From positions 1 to 64,000 of the forward strand of contig NZ_BBQI01000064.1 in assembly GCF_001652915.1 (NCBI RefSeq): a stretch of DNA of 64,000 nt, written 5' to 3'. Shown here piece by piece: positions 35,996 through 43,324 of the stretch; positions within the stretch are counted from its first letter, which is position 1, and each line of letters starts with the position of its first letter. Below the pieces are notes generated by a model that saw only the letters and a list, made by a program, of their open reading frames with translations, did no database searches and was not told the DNA's origin. A program made the position numbers and the translations under genes. This DNA is from Cupriavidus sp. D384. GTDB taxonomy: Bacteria; Pseudomonadota; Gammaproteobacteria; Burkholderiales; Burkholderiaceae.

Positions 35996-37000
35996 ATGTC
36001 AGTTCCCGCTCGCCGGCGCGTCACCGCGGCATTGTTGGCCCTGCCGTTTGCGCGCCCCTGGCGGCCAGCCGCCGCTGCCCAATTCCTGTCTTACGTTCAG
36101 CCCCTGCATCTGCTGGTGGGCTATGCGGCCGGTGGTGGCGCGGACCATGTTGCGCGTATCGTGGCGGACAGCCTGGGAGGCGATGGCGAGCCGACCATCG
36201 TCGACAATCGGCCGGGCGCTTCAGGTCAGATTGCGATGTTCGAGGCCGCACGGGCCGGCACCGACCGGCAGACGCTGCTGCTGGGCACGGTCGGCTCGGT
36301 CAGTATCGGCCCCTTGCTGGACAGCAGCCCCGAGGCCCCCGCGCGCCAGTTGCACCCGCTGGCGATCGTTGCCAGTACGCCGCATGTCCTGCTGATGGCG
36401 GGCGATGGCACGCGAACGCAGCCGGACCAGGCACGCGCCATACTGCAACGCCTGCTTGCCGATGCCCGGCAACGCCCCGGCGAAATCGCCTATGCCTCGC
36501 TTGGCATCCATTCCAGTGCCCATCTTGTCGGTGAACTGATGTGCCGCCAGGCCGGCGTGTCGATGTCACACGTGCCCTATCCCGGCAGTGCGCGCGCGCT
36601 GGTCGACCTGCAGGGCGGTCACGTGGCGCTGCTGGTCAGCACGCTGCAGGCAGCATTGCCTTTGATGCGCCAGAGCCGTGTGCGGGCCCTGGCGGTCACG
36701 GGCAAGGCGCGAAGCCCGTTGGCGCCTGCCGTGCCGACGTTTTCCGAAGCGGGTATCTCCGGGATGCTGCAGGATGCGTGGTACGGCGTGCTGGCGTCTC
36801 CCGGCGTGCCCGAAGCGCGCCGCAGCGCGTTGTCCGCGCGGTTGACCCGGCTGCTGCGCGAACCATCGCTGCGGCAGCGGCTCGCACAGGACGGCGCCGA
36901 ACCACTGAGCCTGACCGGCCAGCAGGCCATCGATTATCTCGACCGGCAGCGCGACGTGTGGCGGCAAGCGCTGGCGGCCGTATCGGGAAGGCTGGGTTGA
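35996..37000 (+). CDS. Bug/TctC-family solute-binding protein
   Basis: 334 residues from MSVPARRRVTAALLALPFARPW, an atypical short leader with ARRR that could be Sec or Tat. The Bug pattern is retained but divergent: LHLLVGYAAGGGADHVARIVAD, VDNRPGASGQIAMFEAA, HVPYPGSARALVDLQGG. The usual PADGYT block is replaced by GTDRQTLLLG. It follows the lipoprotein hydrolase gene and may capture the acid that the esterases release. No membrane partner is encoded nearby. Confidence 0.82.
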   Translation: MSVPARRRVTAALLALPFARPWRPAAAAQFLSYVQPLHLLVGYAAGGGADHVARIVADSLGGDGEPTIVDNRPGASGQIAMFEAARAGTDRQTLLLGTVGSVSIGPLLDSSPEAPARQLHPLAIVASTPHVLLMAGDGTRTQPDQARAILQRLLADARQRPGEIAYASLGIHSSAHLVGELMCRQAGVSMSHVPYPGSARALVDLQGGHVALLVSTLQAALPLMRQSRVRALAVTGKARSPLAPAVPTFSEAGISGMLQDAWYGVLASPGVPEARRSALSARLTRLLREPSLRQRLAQDGAEPLSLTGQQAIDYLDRQRDVWRQALAAVSGRLG

Positions 37001-37292
37001 GTACGCGTCCGCCGCACGCAAGAAAATTAGATTTCTCTCATGAATTGGACACAACTCCACAACGGGCCGCGTGGAGCATGGGATCCAGGGCCTTGCATTG
37101 CAGCGCCAACATTCACCGAAGCGACGGTGCAATGCTGCATGCAGCCTGAGGGCTTGTGGCAAGCCGGCGGCATTGCTAGGATGCGTCCATCCCGCCCTTG
37201 GCAGTAAGCGTGTTCCCCCGTGATTTTGGAAGCGCCGAACCCCTGGGCGTTTCTATTTGCGCGGACAGTCGGACACAACGAGGAAGCAGTCA

Positions 37293-38045
37293 ATGCCTAC
37301 AGGTATCCTGGTCGATGGCGCCTACTTCATCAAACGCTATCGCGAGATCGAACCGGAACACGCATACGACGCTGTTCATGCGGCAGACTGCGTGTACCGC
37401 TGGGCAATCGCGCATCTTCACGAGACCTGGGATGGCGCACGAATCGATCGGGACTTGTATCGTATCTTTTTCTACGACTGCCCGCCGCTAGTCAAGAAGC
37501 TCCACAATCCCGTTTCCCGTCGCGTCATAGCGTTTGGCGATTCCGACGAGGCGAACTTTCGCAGGTCATTGCATGTTCAGCTTCAGCAGAAACGCAAACT
37601 TGCCTTGAGGCTCGGGCATCTTTCCAATGACACAAGCTGGACGATCAAGCCGGCGCGAATCGACGACCTGCTCAAGCGCAAAATTGGCATCGAGGACTTG
37701 AGCGAGAACGATGTGCGAGTCGTCACCCGGCAGAAGGGTGTGGACATGCGGATTGGGCTTGATGTGTCGTCGCTTGCCTTCAAGCGGCAGGTGCGCCAGA
37801 TTGTGTTGGTGGCGGGAGACGCAGATTTCATACCGGCTGCAAAACTTGCGCGGCGTGAGGGCGTCGATTTCATTCTGGACCCCATGTGGCAAAGCGTGCC
37901 GACAGGGTTGCAGGAACATGTGGATGGCATTCGGACGACATGTCCGAGACCGAATCGAAGACTTAGGCTTGAGATGGACGCCGGGCCGGTGCAGGCCTGG
38001 CAATGGCCAAAGTCCGGCACCCCACGCAACACACAGCCCTGCTGA
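37293..38045 (+). CDS. NYN-domain (LabA/DUF88-type) putative ribonuclease
   Basis: 250 residues; the ATG at 37293 is chosen with GAGGAAGCAG upstream. NYN fold acidic residues are in order: GILVDGAYFIKRY, RIFFYDCPPL, KGVDMRIGLDVSSLAFKRQV and LVAGDADFIPAAKLARREGVDFILDP. NYN proteins are metal-dependent RNases related to PIN domains. The gene stands alone, has lower GC than its neighbours and a hairpin after it, suggesting horizontal transfer. A role in RNA turnover or defence is possible but not shown. Confidence 0.85.
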   Translation: MPTGILVDGAYFIKRYREIEPEHAYDAVHAADCVYRWAIAHLHETWDGARIDRDLYRIFFYDCPPLVKKLHNPVSRRVIAFGDSDEANFRRSLHVQLQQKRKLALRLGHLSNDTSWTIKPARIDDLLKRKIGIEDLSENDVRVVTRQKGVDMRIGLDVSSLAFKRQVRQIVLVAGDADFIPAAKLARREGVDFILDPMWQSVPTGLQEHVDGIRTTCPRPNRRLRLEMDAGPVQAWQWPKSGTPRNTQPC

Positions 38046-38061
38046 CACCCAGAACGTAAGA

Positions 38062-38092
38062 CGCCGGAACACCCATGGCGGATGTTCCGGCG
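38062..38092. terminator. Hairpin after the NYN gene
   Basis: CGCCGGAACA and TGTTCCGGCG are exact complements with an 11-base loop, beginning 17 bases after the stop. A T run is missing, so termination would be weak or rho-assisted. Confidence 0.5.
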
Positions 38093-38187
38093 CGGGGCCC
38101 CGCTTCTGGCACGTCTTGACTTCAAACGTGCTGTGACAACCGTGGAGATGTCACTGTGGGGCCTGGAAAGGTTGGACGTCGGCAGCG

Positions 38188-38418
38188 TTACTGCTGACGG
38201 TTCTTCTGCTGCTGGGATCCTTGATCCGATCCCTGCTGGCTGCCCGTGCCGCTTTGCTGCTGATGCTGGCCCGAGCCCTTGTCCTGGTTGCCCATCTGGC
38301 CACCACCCTGCTGGCGTTGCTGATCCTGGCTACCTTGCTGCTGGTTGCCGCGCTGGCCGGGTTGCTGCTCCTGCTGCTTTTGTCCCGATTGGGATTGGCT
38401 ACCTTGCTGCTGTCCCAT
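38188..38418 (-). CDS. Gln/Gly-rich low-complexity small protein
   Basis: 76 residues made almost only of Q, G, S, N, K and D (MGQQQGSQSQSGQKQQEQQP, ending GSQQQKNRQQ). It has GGAGACAGCA before the ATG at 38418 and no signal or structure. Hydrophilic repeats of this kind occur in stress-induced desiccation proteins such as GsiB-like families. The neighbouring BON-domain and NHEJ genes also fit a stationary-phase or desiccation response. The opposite strand reads as a Leu-rich frame that is only its shadow. Confidence 0.6.
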   Translation of the reverse strand: MGQQQGSQSQSGQKQQEQQPGQRGNQQQGSQDQQRQQGGGQMGNQDKGSGQHQQQSGTGSQQGSDQGSQQQKNRQQ

Positions 38419-38833
38419 TGCTGTCTCCAAGTCCAAGTCGCGGCGGGCTGCCGCATGGTTGAAGCAGCAATCGGCGTGCCACGCGCCAAAGTCGGGGGTA
38501 TGGCATCTGTCAGACATACAGGTAGCCGATGCGCAACATGCCGGTTCACCGATTTACAACGCATGCATGCTTTTCACGCCCGTGGGGCGGGGTGGCCGCG
38601 CAGTCATGCAGCGACGTGGGCGCATGCTCTCCGGGCGTGGCCCGCAGTGCGGCGTCCAGCAGGATTTGAGCGGTCCAGGGCTTTGCTTTGGAACGCTCCT
38701 TGCAGAGTCATGGACAAGATGCCGGACTACCGTGCCAGCGCCAGGTACGCCGCCTCTGGGGTTCCGGCTTCGTGCATCCATGTGAATCGGACTTGATTCA
38801 TTGCGATTCAAACGCTAACAAGGAGATAGCACC
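38419..38833. other. Gap between the Gln-rich protein and the BON protein genes
   Basis: 415 bases with promoter regions on both sides. No frame with a ribosome site was found. GAATC-N6-GATTC lies about 40 bases before the BON gene start; nothing else stands out. Confidence 0.55.
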
Positions 38834-39298
38834 ATGAAAACCGTACACACGCTTCGCATTGCCACGATGGTTGCGGCGCTGGCCACCGCCAGCGGCGCGT
38901 ACGCGCTGGACAACGGTGGCTTCATGAAGGTTGCCGATACGAGCACGACCAGCGGATCGACTATGCACCCGGCGCCCGCGAAAAATGCCTCGAACATGTC
39001 TGGCCGCACGGAGGGCGACCACACCACCGGGGCAACGACCGACACCAGGCCTGACGCCAGCACTGAAGGTGCCAAGCAGGCGGTGACCGACGGGGCCCTG
39101 ACGACCAAGATCAAGACAAAGCTGCTGGCGACGAAGGACCTGAAGTCCACCGGCATTCACGTCAAGACCAAGGATCGCGTGGTGAACCTGACTGGTTCGG
39201 TGCCATCGTCCGAGCAAAAGCAGATGGCTCTGGACACGGTGAAGTCGGTAGAAGGCGTGGATTCTGTGAACGACAATCTGAAGGTGTCGTCGCGCTGA
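38834..39298 (+). CDS. BON-domain periplasmic protein, OsmY-like
   Basis: 154 residues with a Sec signal (TMVAALATASGAYALD); AAGGAGATAGCACC precedes the ATG. A low-complexity Thr/Ser linker (about 30-85) leads to one BON domain (GALTTKIKTKLLATKDLKSTGIHVKTKDRVVNLTGSVPSSEQKQMA), which binds phospholipid in characterised relatives. OsmY has two BON domains; here there is one. It is likely induced by osmotic or stationary-phase stress. It ends at an intrinsic terminator. Confidence 0.88.
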   Translation: MKTVHTLRIATMVAALATASGAYALDNGGFMKVADTSTTSGSTMHPAPAKNASNMSGRTEGDHTTGATTDTRPDASTEGAKQAVTDGALTTKIKTKLLATKDLKSTGIHVKTKDRVVNLTGSVPSSEQKQMALDTVKSVEGVDSVNDNLKVSSR

Positions 39299-39403
39299 TC
39301 TGCACTGGGCCACAGCGGCCCGTATAGACAGCCCGAAGAGACAGCCCGTAGAGACAGGTAGTGCCAGTTGATGATGCGCGGCGACCAAGGTCGCCTCTGC
39401 GCT

Positions 39404-39441
39404 GAGCCGCGACCCTCCCACGTGTCGCGGCTCTTTTTCTT
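39404..39441 (+). terminator. Intrinsic terminator after the BON-domain gene
   Basis: 10-bp arms GAGCCGCGAC and GTCGCGGCTC with a 10-base loop, followed by TTTTTCTT. It stands 105 bases beyond the BON gene stop and 60 bases before the end of the convergent ku gene. Confidence 0.85.
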
Positions 39442-39499
39442 GTGCGCCTGGATCGATGCTTCCGGGCGTACACCGGGTGTGGCGCGAGCCTCCTGGCCG

Positions 39500-40576
39500 C
39501 TAGGCGGCCTTGCGTGCAGTGCCGCGTGCGGGAGCCTTTGCCGCCTTTGCCGCCTTTGCGGTCTTGACTGCTTTCGCAGGCGTCGACTTCCGTGCCGGCG
39601 TCTTTTTTGCGTGGCTTGTTGCAGCGGGTTTCCTTGTGGCCGACGACTTTGCCGGCGCCTTCGTCGACGTCGCCCGTTTGGTAGCGCCGGTCGCCGCGCG
39701 CCGCGCGGACTTCTTCGGCACCTCGTCTTCGTCGACGTTGTCCGACGCATCGGGATGCGCTGCGCCGGCGCCGCGCTTGCCACGCTGCCCCAGGCTCTGC
39801 TTGAGCAACGCCATCATGTCGATGACCTTGGCGCCCTTGCGGGCCGGCGCGGCGGTCTCCCCGGCAGCTGCCGTCTGCAGATGGGTCTTGCCGGCCTTGA
39901 CCCGGGCGTGAATGCGGGCCAGCAGGTCCTCGCGATAGGTGTCGTGGTACTGCCCGGGGTTGAAGTCCTCGCTCATGTCTTCCACGAGCTTGGTCGCCAT
40001 CTGTACCTCGCGGGCACTGGCAGCATGCTTCTTCCCGCCGGGCAGGCTCAGATCGGCGACGGGCACCAGTTCGTCCGCAAAGCGCATCGTGTTGAGCACC
40101 AGCGCCTTGCCTGCCACGAGTAGCGCTGCCAGATGCTGACGGTTGCGCAGCACCACCAGCGCCAGGGCGGCACGCCCGGTCTTGCGCATGGTCTCGTGCA
40201 GCAGCGCGTAGCCGCGTTCGCCGCGCTTGTCAGGCTCCAGGTAATAAGGGGTGTCGAAGAAGTAGGGCGGAATCGCGGCCGCGTCGACGAAGCTGACAAT
40301 ATCCACCGTCTGCGTCGCCTCCACGTTGGCCTGCCTGAAGTCCTCGTCGGTCAGCACGACGTACTCGTCTTTCTCGTACTCGTAGCCCTTGACGATATCG
40401 CCGCGTTCCACCGGCTTGCCGGTGTGCTTGTTGATGCGCTGGTAGCCGACGGGTGCCATGTCGCGCTTGTCCAGCAGATCGAGGTCAAGCGAATGCGAGC
40501 GCGACGCGGGCTTGACCGCTATCGGGATGTTCACCAGCCCAAAGCTGATGGCGCCCTTCCAGATCGCGCGTGACAT
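39500..40576 (-). CDS. ku: Ku DNA end-binding protein
   Basis: 358 residues. Residues 1-255 are the Ku core beta-barrel (AIWKGAISFGLVNIPIAV, YQRINKHTGKPVERGDIVKGYEYEKDEYVVLTDED, YYLEPDKRGERGYALLHETM). The last 100 residues are a Lys/Ala-rich tail (AKAVKTAKAAKAAKAPARG) that binds DNA in long-tailed bacterial Ku and may let the dimer slide inward. Ku recruits LigD at double-strand breaks. LigD is encoded 2.7 kb away on the same strand, with a small gene and a hybrid kinase in between. Confidence 0.95.
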   Translation of the reverse strand: MSRAIWKGAISFGLVNIPIAVKPASRSHSLDLDLLDKRDMAPVGYQRINKHTGKPVERGDIVKGYEYEKDEYVVLTDEDFRQANVEATQTVDIVSFVDAAAIPPYFFDTPYYLEPDKRGERGYALLHETMRKTGRAALALVVLRNRQHLAALLVAGKALVLNTMRFADELVPVADLSLPGGKKHAASAREVQMATKLVEDMSEDFNPGQYHDTYREDLLARIHARVKAGKTHLQTAAAGETAAPARKGAKVIDMMALLKQSLGQRGKRGAGAAHPDASDNVDEDEVPKKSARRAATGATKRATSTKAPAKSSATRKPAATSHAKKTPARKSTPAKAVKTAKAAKAAKAPARGTARKAA

Positions 40577-40590
40577 GGCCCGTCAGTCGT

Positions 40591-40740
40591 TCACGCCGCC
40601 CGGGTGGCGCGCTGCGGCGGAGGCGGGGGCGTGTCGCCGGGGGGTGGATCGTTGACCGGCTCGGGGGTCGTGTCAGGTGGCTCCGGCGGCGGCATTTCCG
40701 GCTTCGGCGGCGTGATATCCGGTTCGGGAGTGATATGCAT
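40591..40740 (-). CDS. Small proline-rich protein of unknown function
   Basis: 49 residues, MHITPEPDITPPKPEMPPPE and ending PPPPPQRATRAA; about a third are Pro, with many acidic residues. The ATG has AAGGA six bases upstream, and codon structure is regular. It ends 14 bases before the ku start and begins 27 bases downstream of the kinase gene, so it may be co-transcribed with them. It is too small and disordered for a functional call. Confidence 0.6.
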   Translation of the reverse strand: MHITPEPDITPPKPEMPPPEPPDTTPEPVNDPPPGDTPPPPPQRATRAA

Positions 40741-40767
40741 TGCGGTCCTTGTGCTGGCGCTTGCCAA

Positions 40768-42828
40768 TCATGCGTCGAGCTCTTCGAGCAGGCGCGTCAG
40801 TGCGTTGAGATCCGCCGGCTTCACCAGATGCAGGTCGAAGCCGGCGGCGCGGGTGCGGCGCCGGTCGTCGGGCTGGCCGAATCCGGTCAGCGCCACCAGG
40901 CGGGCATTGCGCAGTTCCGGAATTTCGCGCAGCCGCCGGGCGGTTTCGAATCCATCCATGGTCGGCATGCCCAGGTCCAGCAGCACGACATCCGGTCGCA
41001 CGCTGGCGGCGCACGCGATGGCACTCTGGCCATCGGGCGCGGTCACCACGGTGTGGCCCAGCGTTTCCAGCGTCATCGTCATGGCCTCGAGGGCGTCAGC
41101 GTTGTCATCCACCAGCATGATCGTGTGCGCGGCCGTGGTTGCCACACGGGTCTTGCCGCTCGTCGGGTGCCAGGTCTGCCAGGGTTCCACCGGCAGTTCG
41201 ACGATAAACGTGCTGCCAAGGTTCCGGCCGGGGCTTTCGGCGCTGATGCGTCCGCCATGCAGCGTCACCAGCTTCTGTACGAGCGTCAGGCCGATGCCGG
41301 CCCCTTCGCGCGCGGCAAAGGCGTCGGGGTCGGTGATGGCCGGTTGCTGGGCTGCCGGCGGGGTTTGCTGCGATGGCTGGGCCTGCGGCGGCGTCTGAAG
41401 ATCGCCAGCCGGCCGGTCATCGTGCTCGCCATTGCCATGTGCCCATGCATCGCCGCCCGCGCCGGGCGCCAGCGGGTCGAAAAGTTGCCGTTGCATGTCC
41501 GGGGACAGGCCATTGCCGTTGTCGCGCACGCGCACCACCACCTTGCCATCGGATGCCGTGGCCTCGACGGCGATCTGGCCGCCTTCCGGCGTGAACTTGG
41601 CGGCATTGTGGAGCAGGTTGGCAAAGATCTGCGTGAGCCGGACCATGTCGCCCCGTACGGGCAGCGGCTGTTCCGGCAGCGACAGACGCAGCGTGTGGCG
41701 GCGCGATTCCAGCAGGGGCCGCACGGTTTCCACAGCCGTATTGAGCGCGCCACGCAGTTCCACCAGATCGCGCCGCAGCGTGATCTTGCCCTGATTGAAG
41801 CGGGACACATCCAGCAATTCGTCGACCAGGCGCGTCAGGTGGTGCAACTGGCGGCTGATGATGTCGCGGGCCCGGAACATATCCTCGCGGCTTGGTGAAA
41901 ACTGCTGGAGCAGGTCGACGGCGCTGCGCATCGGCGCCAGCGGGTTGCGCAGTTCGTGGGCCAGCATCGCCAGGAATTCGTCCTTGCGGCGCTCTTCGTT
42001 GTGCAGTGTGCGCTCGGCGCGGTTGTGGCGCGTCACGTCCTGGCAGATGCCGGCCACGCGCAGACAACGCCCGTCGGCGCCGCGCACGGGAAACGCCCGC
42101 ATATGCACCTCGCGGATCTCGCCGTTGGGACGCTCGAGCTGGAATTCGGTATCGAGCCGGCCGTCGCGCAGCATGCTCTGCCATTCCTGTTCCAACCGGG
42201 GGCGATCGTCGGGCGTCACCCACTGTAGCCAACAGGTCGGGTCGTGCTTGACGGCATCGACCTGGCGGCCCCACAGGGCTTCGAACGACGGGCTGACGAA
42301 CACGAAGCGGTGGGCAGCCGGGTCGATGATCCAGACCACGTCGGCCAGCGCTTCGGCCAGCTGGCGGAACATGTCCTCGTTCTCGTGCAGCGCCTGCGAC
42401 GTGCGCCGGAAGGCGTCCTCGGCGCCGCGCATGCGCAGCAGCGCGTTGATGTTCGACACCAGTTCCTCGGGCTCGACCGGTTCCACCAGGAAACTGTCGG
42501 CCCCGCCGTCCAGCGCCTGCACGCGGCGATGGGAGTCGGTCACGCCCGGTGAGGTCAGCAGCACCATGGTCCGGGCGGTTTGCGGGTCGCTCTTGATCAG
42601 GCGGCATACGTCCAGACCGTCGATATCGGAAAGCTGGCCCGACAGCAGCACCAGGTCTGGCGCGTGCTGGCGCACCAGCGAAAGCGCGGCCTGGCCGTCG
42701 GACGCCTCAAGCACGGCGAAGTCCGCCCGGTTCAGGATGCGGCTCTTGACGTAGCGCGGCCCCTCGCGGCCCTCGACATTGAGGACGAGCGGTCGACGCA
42801 TCGGATGATGGGCAGGCGTGGCATTCAT
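40768..42828 (-). CDS. Hybrid sensor histidine kinase with N-terminal pseudo-receiver
   Basis: 686 residues, soluble. Domains: receiver-like 11-135, PAS/PAC 150-270, HisKA with H-box LAMLAHELRNPLAPM (His291), HATPase_c 395-548, and a C-terminal receiver 566-686 with Asp618 (VVLLDLGMP). The N-terminal receiver has Ser63 in place of the phosphoacceptor Asp (LVLLSGQLSD) and Glu116 in place of the Lys (FLVEP), so it cannot be phosphorylated in the usual way. The ATP-lid region carries a Pro/Gln-rich insertion of about 55 residues (452-507) between DNGNG and GAGIGL. The cytoplasmic input is unknown. Its position within the NHEJ gene block suggests a stress signal. Confidence 0.88.
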   Translation of the reverse strand: MNATPAHHPMRRPLVLNVEGREGPRYVKSRILNRADFAVLEASDGQAALSLVRQHAPDLVLLSGQLSDIDGLDVCRLIKSDPQTARTMVLLTSPGVTDSHRRVQALDGGADSFLVEPVEPEELVSNINALLRMRGAEDAFRRTSQALHENEDMFRQLAEALADVVWIIDPAAHRFVFVSPSFEALWGRQVDAVKHDPTCWLQWVTPDDRPRLEQEWQSMLRDGRLDTEFQLERPNGEIREVHMRAFPVRGADGRCLRVAGICQDVTRHNRAERTLHNEERRKDEFLAMLAHELRNPLAPMRSAVDLLQQFSPSREDMFRARDIISRQLHHLTRLVDELLDVSRFNQGKITLRRDLVELRGALNTAVETVRPLLESRRHTLRLSLPEQPLPVRGDMVRLTQIFANLLHNAAKFTPEGGQIAVEATASDGKVVVRVRDNGNGLSPDMQRQLFDPLAPGAGGDAWAHGNGEHDDRPAGDLQTPPQAQPSQQTPPAAQQPAITDPDAFAAREGAGIGLTLVQKLVTLHGGRISAESPGRNLGSTFIVELPVEPWQTWHPTSGKTRVATTAAHTIMLVDDNADALEAMTMTLETLGHTVVTAPDGQSAIACAASVRPDVVLLDLGMPTMDGFETARRLREIPELRNARLVALTGFGQPDDRRRTRAAGFDLHLVKPADLNALTRLLEELDA

Positions 42829-43026
42829 GGCTGACAGGCGGCAGACATCGCCGCTTTGGCTTTGGTGATGGCAAGGACGGGCGCGCTCAGGGCACGATTC
42901 GGCACAACATCGCCCCCTGCACGCTCCGCAGGTGGCGCCAACCTATCCTGAGTTGTAATTTTTACCTTCATTCCGCCCATTTCCATTGTATTTATGACAT
43001 TTGTACGATGCGTGTGCGGCGGGGTG

Positions 43027-43179
43027 TCAGCCGCCCGCCGCATGGATGTGCAGCCGCATGGCATTGGCGCGTGCGTCGGCCGGCGAAGCCAGCAGATAGG
43101 CCAGTGCCAGCATCAGAACGCCGATGATGGCGCGTTGCCAGAATTCGCTTGAATACCAGGGGTCAGGGTCTTGTCTCAT
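43027..43179 (-). CDS. Small single-pass membrane protein, hypothetical
   Basis: 50 residues (MRQDPDPWYSSEFWQRAIIG) with one hydrophobic helix (AIIGVLMLALAYLLASPA) and a basic C-terminus. A weak GGA site precedes the ATG at 43179. No family is recognised. It lies between the LigD gene and the hybrid kinase gene on the same strand. The frame could be fortuitous. Confidence 0.4.
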   Translation of the reverse strand: MRQDPDPWYSSEFWQRAIIGVLMLALAYLLASPADARANAMRLHIHAAGG

Positions 43180-43324
43180 CGGTTCCAGTCCGGCCTTGGG
43201 CCTCTCGGGGCCCAGGTTCTGGGTGCTGTGTGGCAAGAACCGTGCCGCGCATGGCGCGATGGCTGACAGACGGACGCCGACAGGGCGGCCAGGCCCTGTG
43301 GCGTGAGGGATGCGTGCGCCGCGA

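Noticed and set aside
38221-38796. Leu-rich hydrophobic plus-strand frame
   Set aside because: It is the complement of the Gln/Gly-rich gene; CTG runs on this strand arise from CAG codons on the other.
39320-39358. Short direct repeat AGACAGCCCG(A/T)AG after the BON gene
   Set aside because: Only two to three imperfect copies; no role can be assigned.
42825-43064. Minus-strand frame between LigD and kinase genes
   Set aside because: It overlaps the kinase start and its AT-rich promoter, and has no recognisable features.
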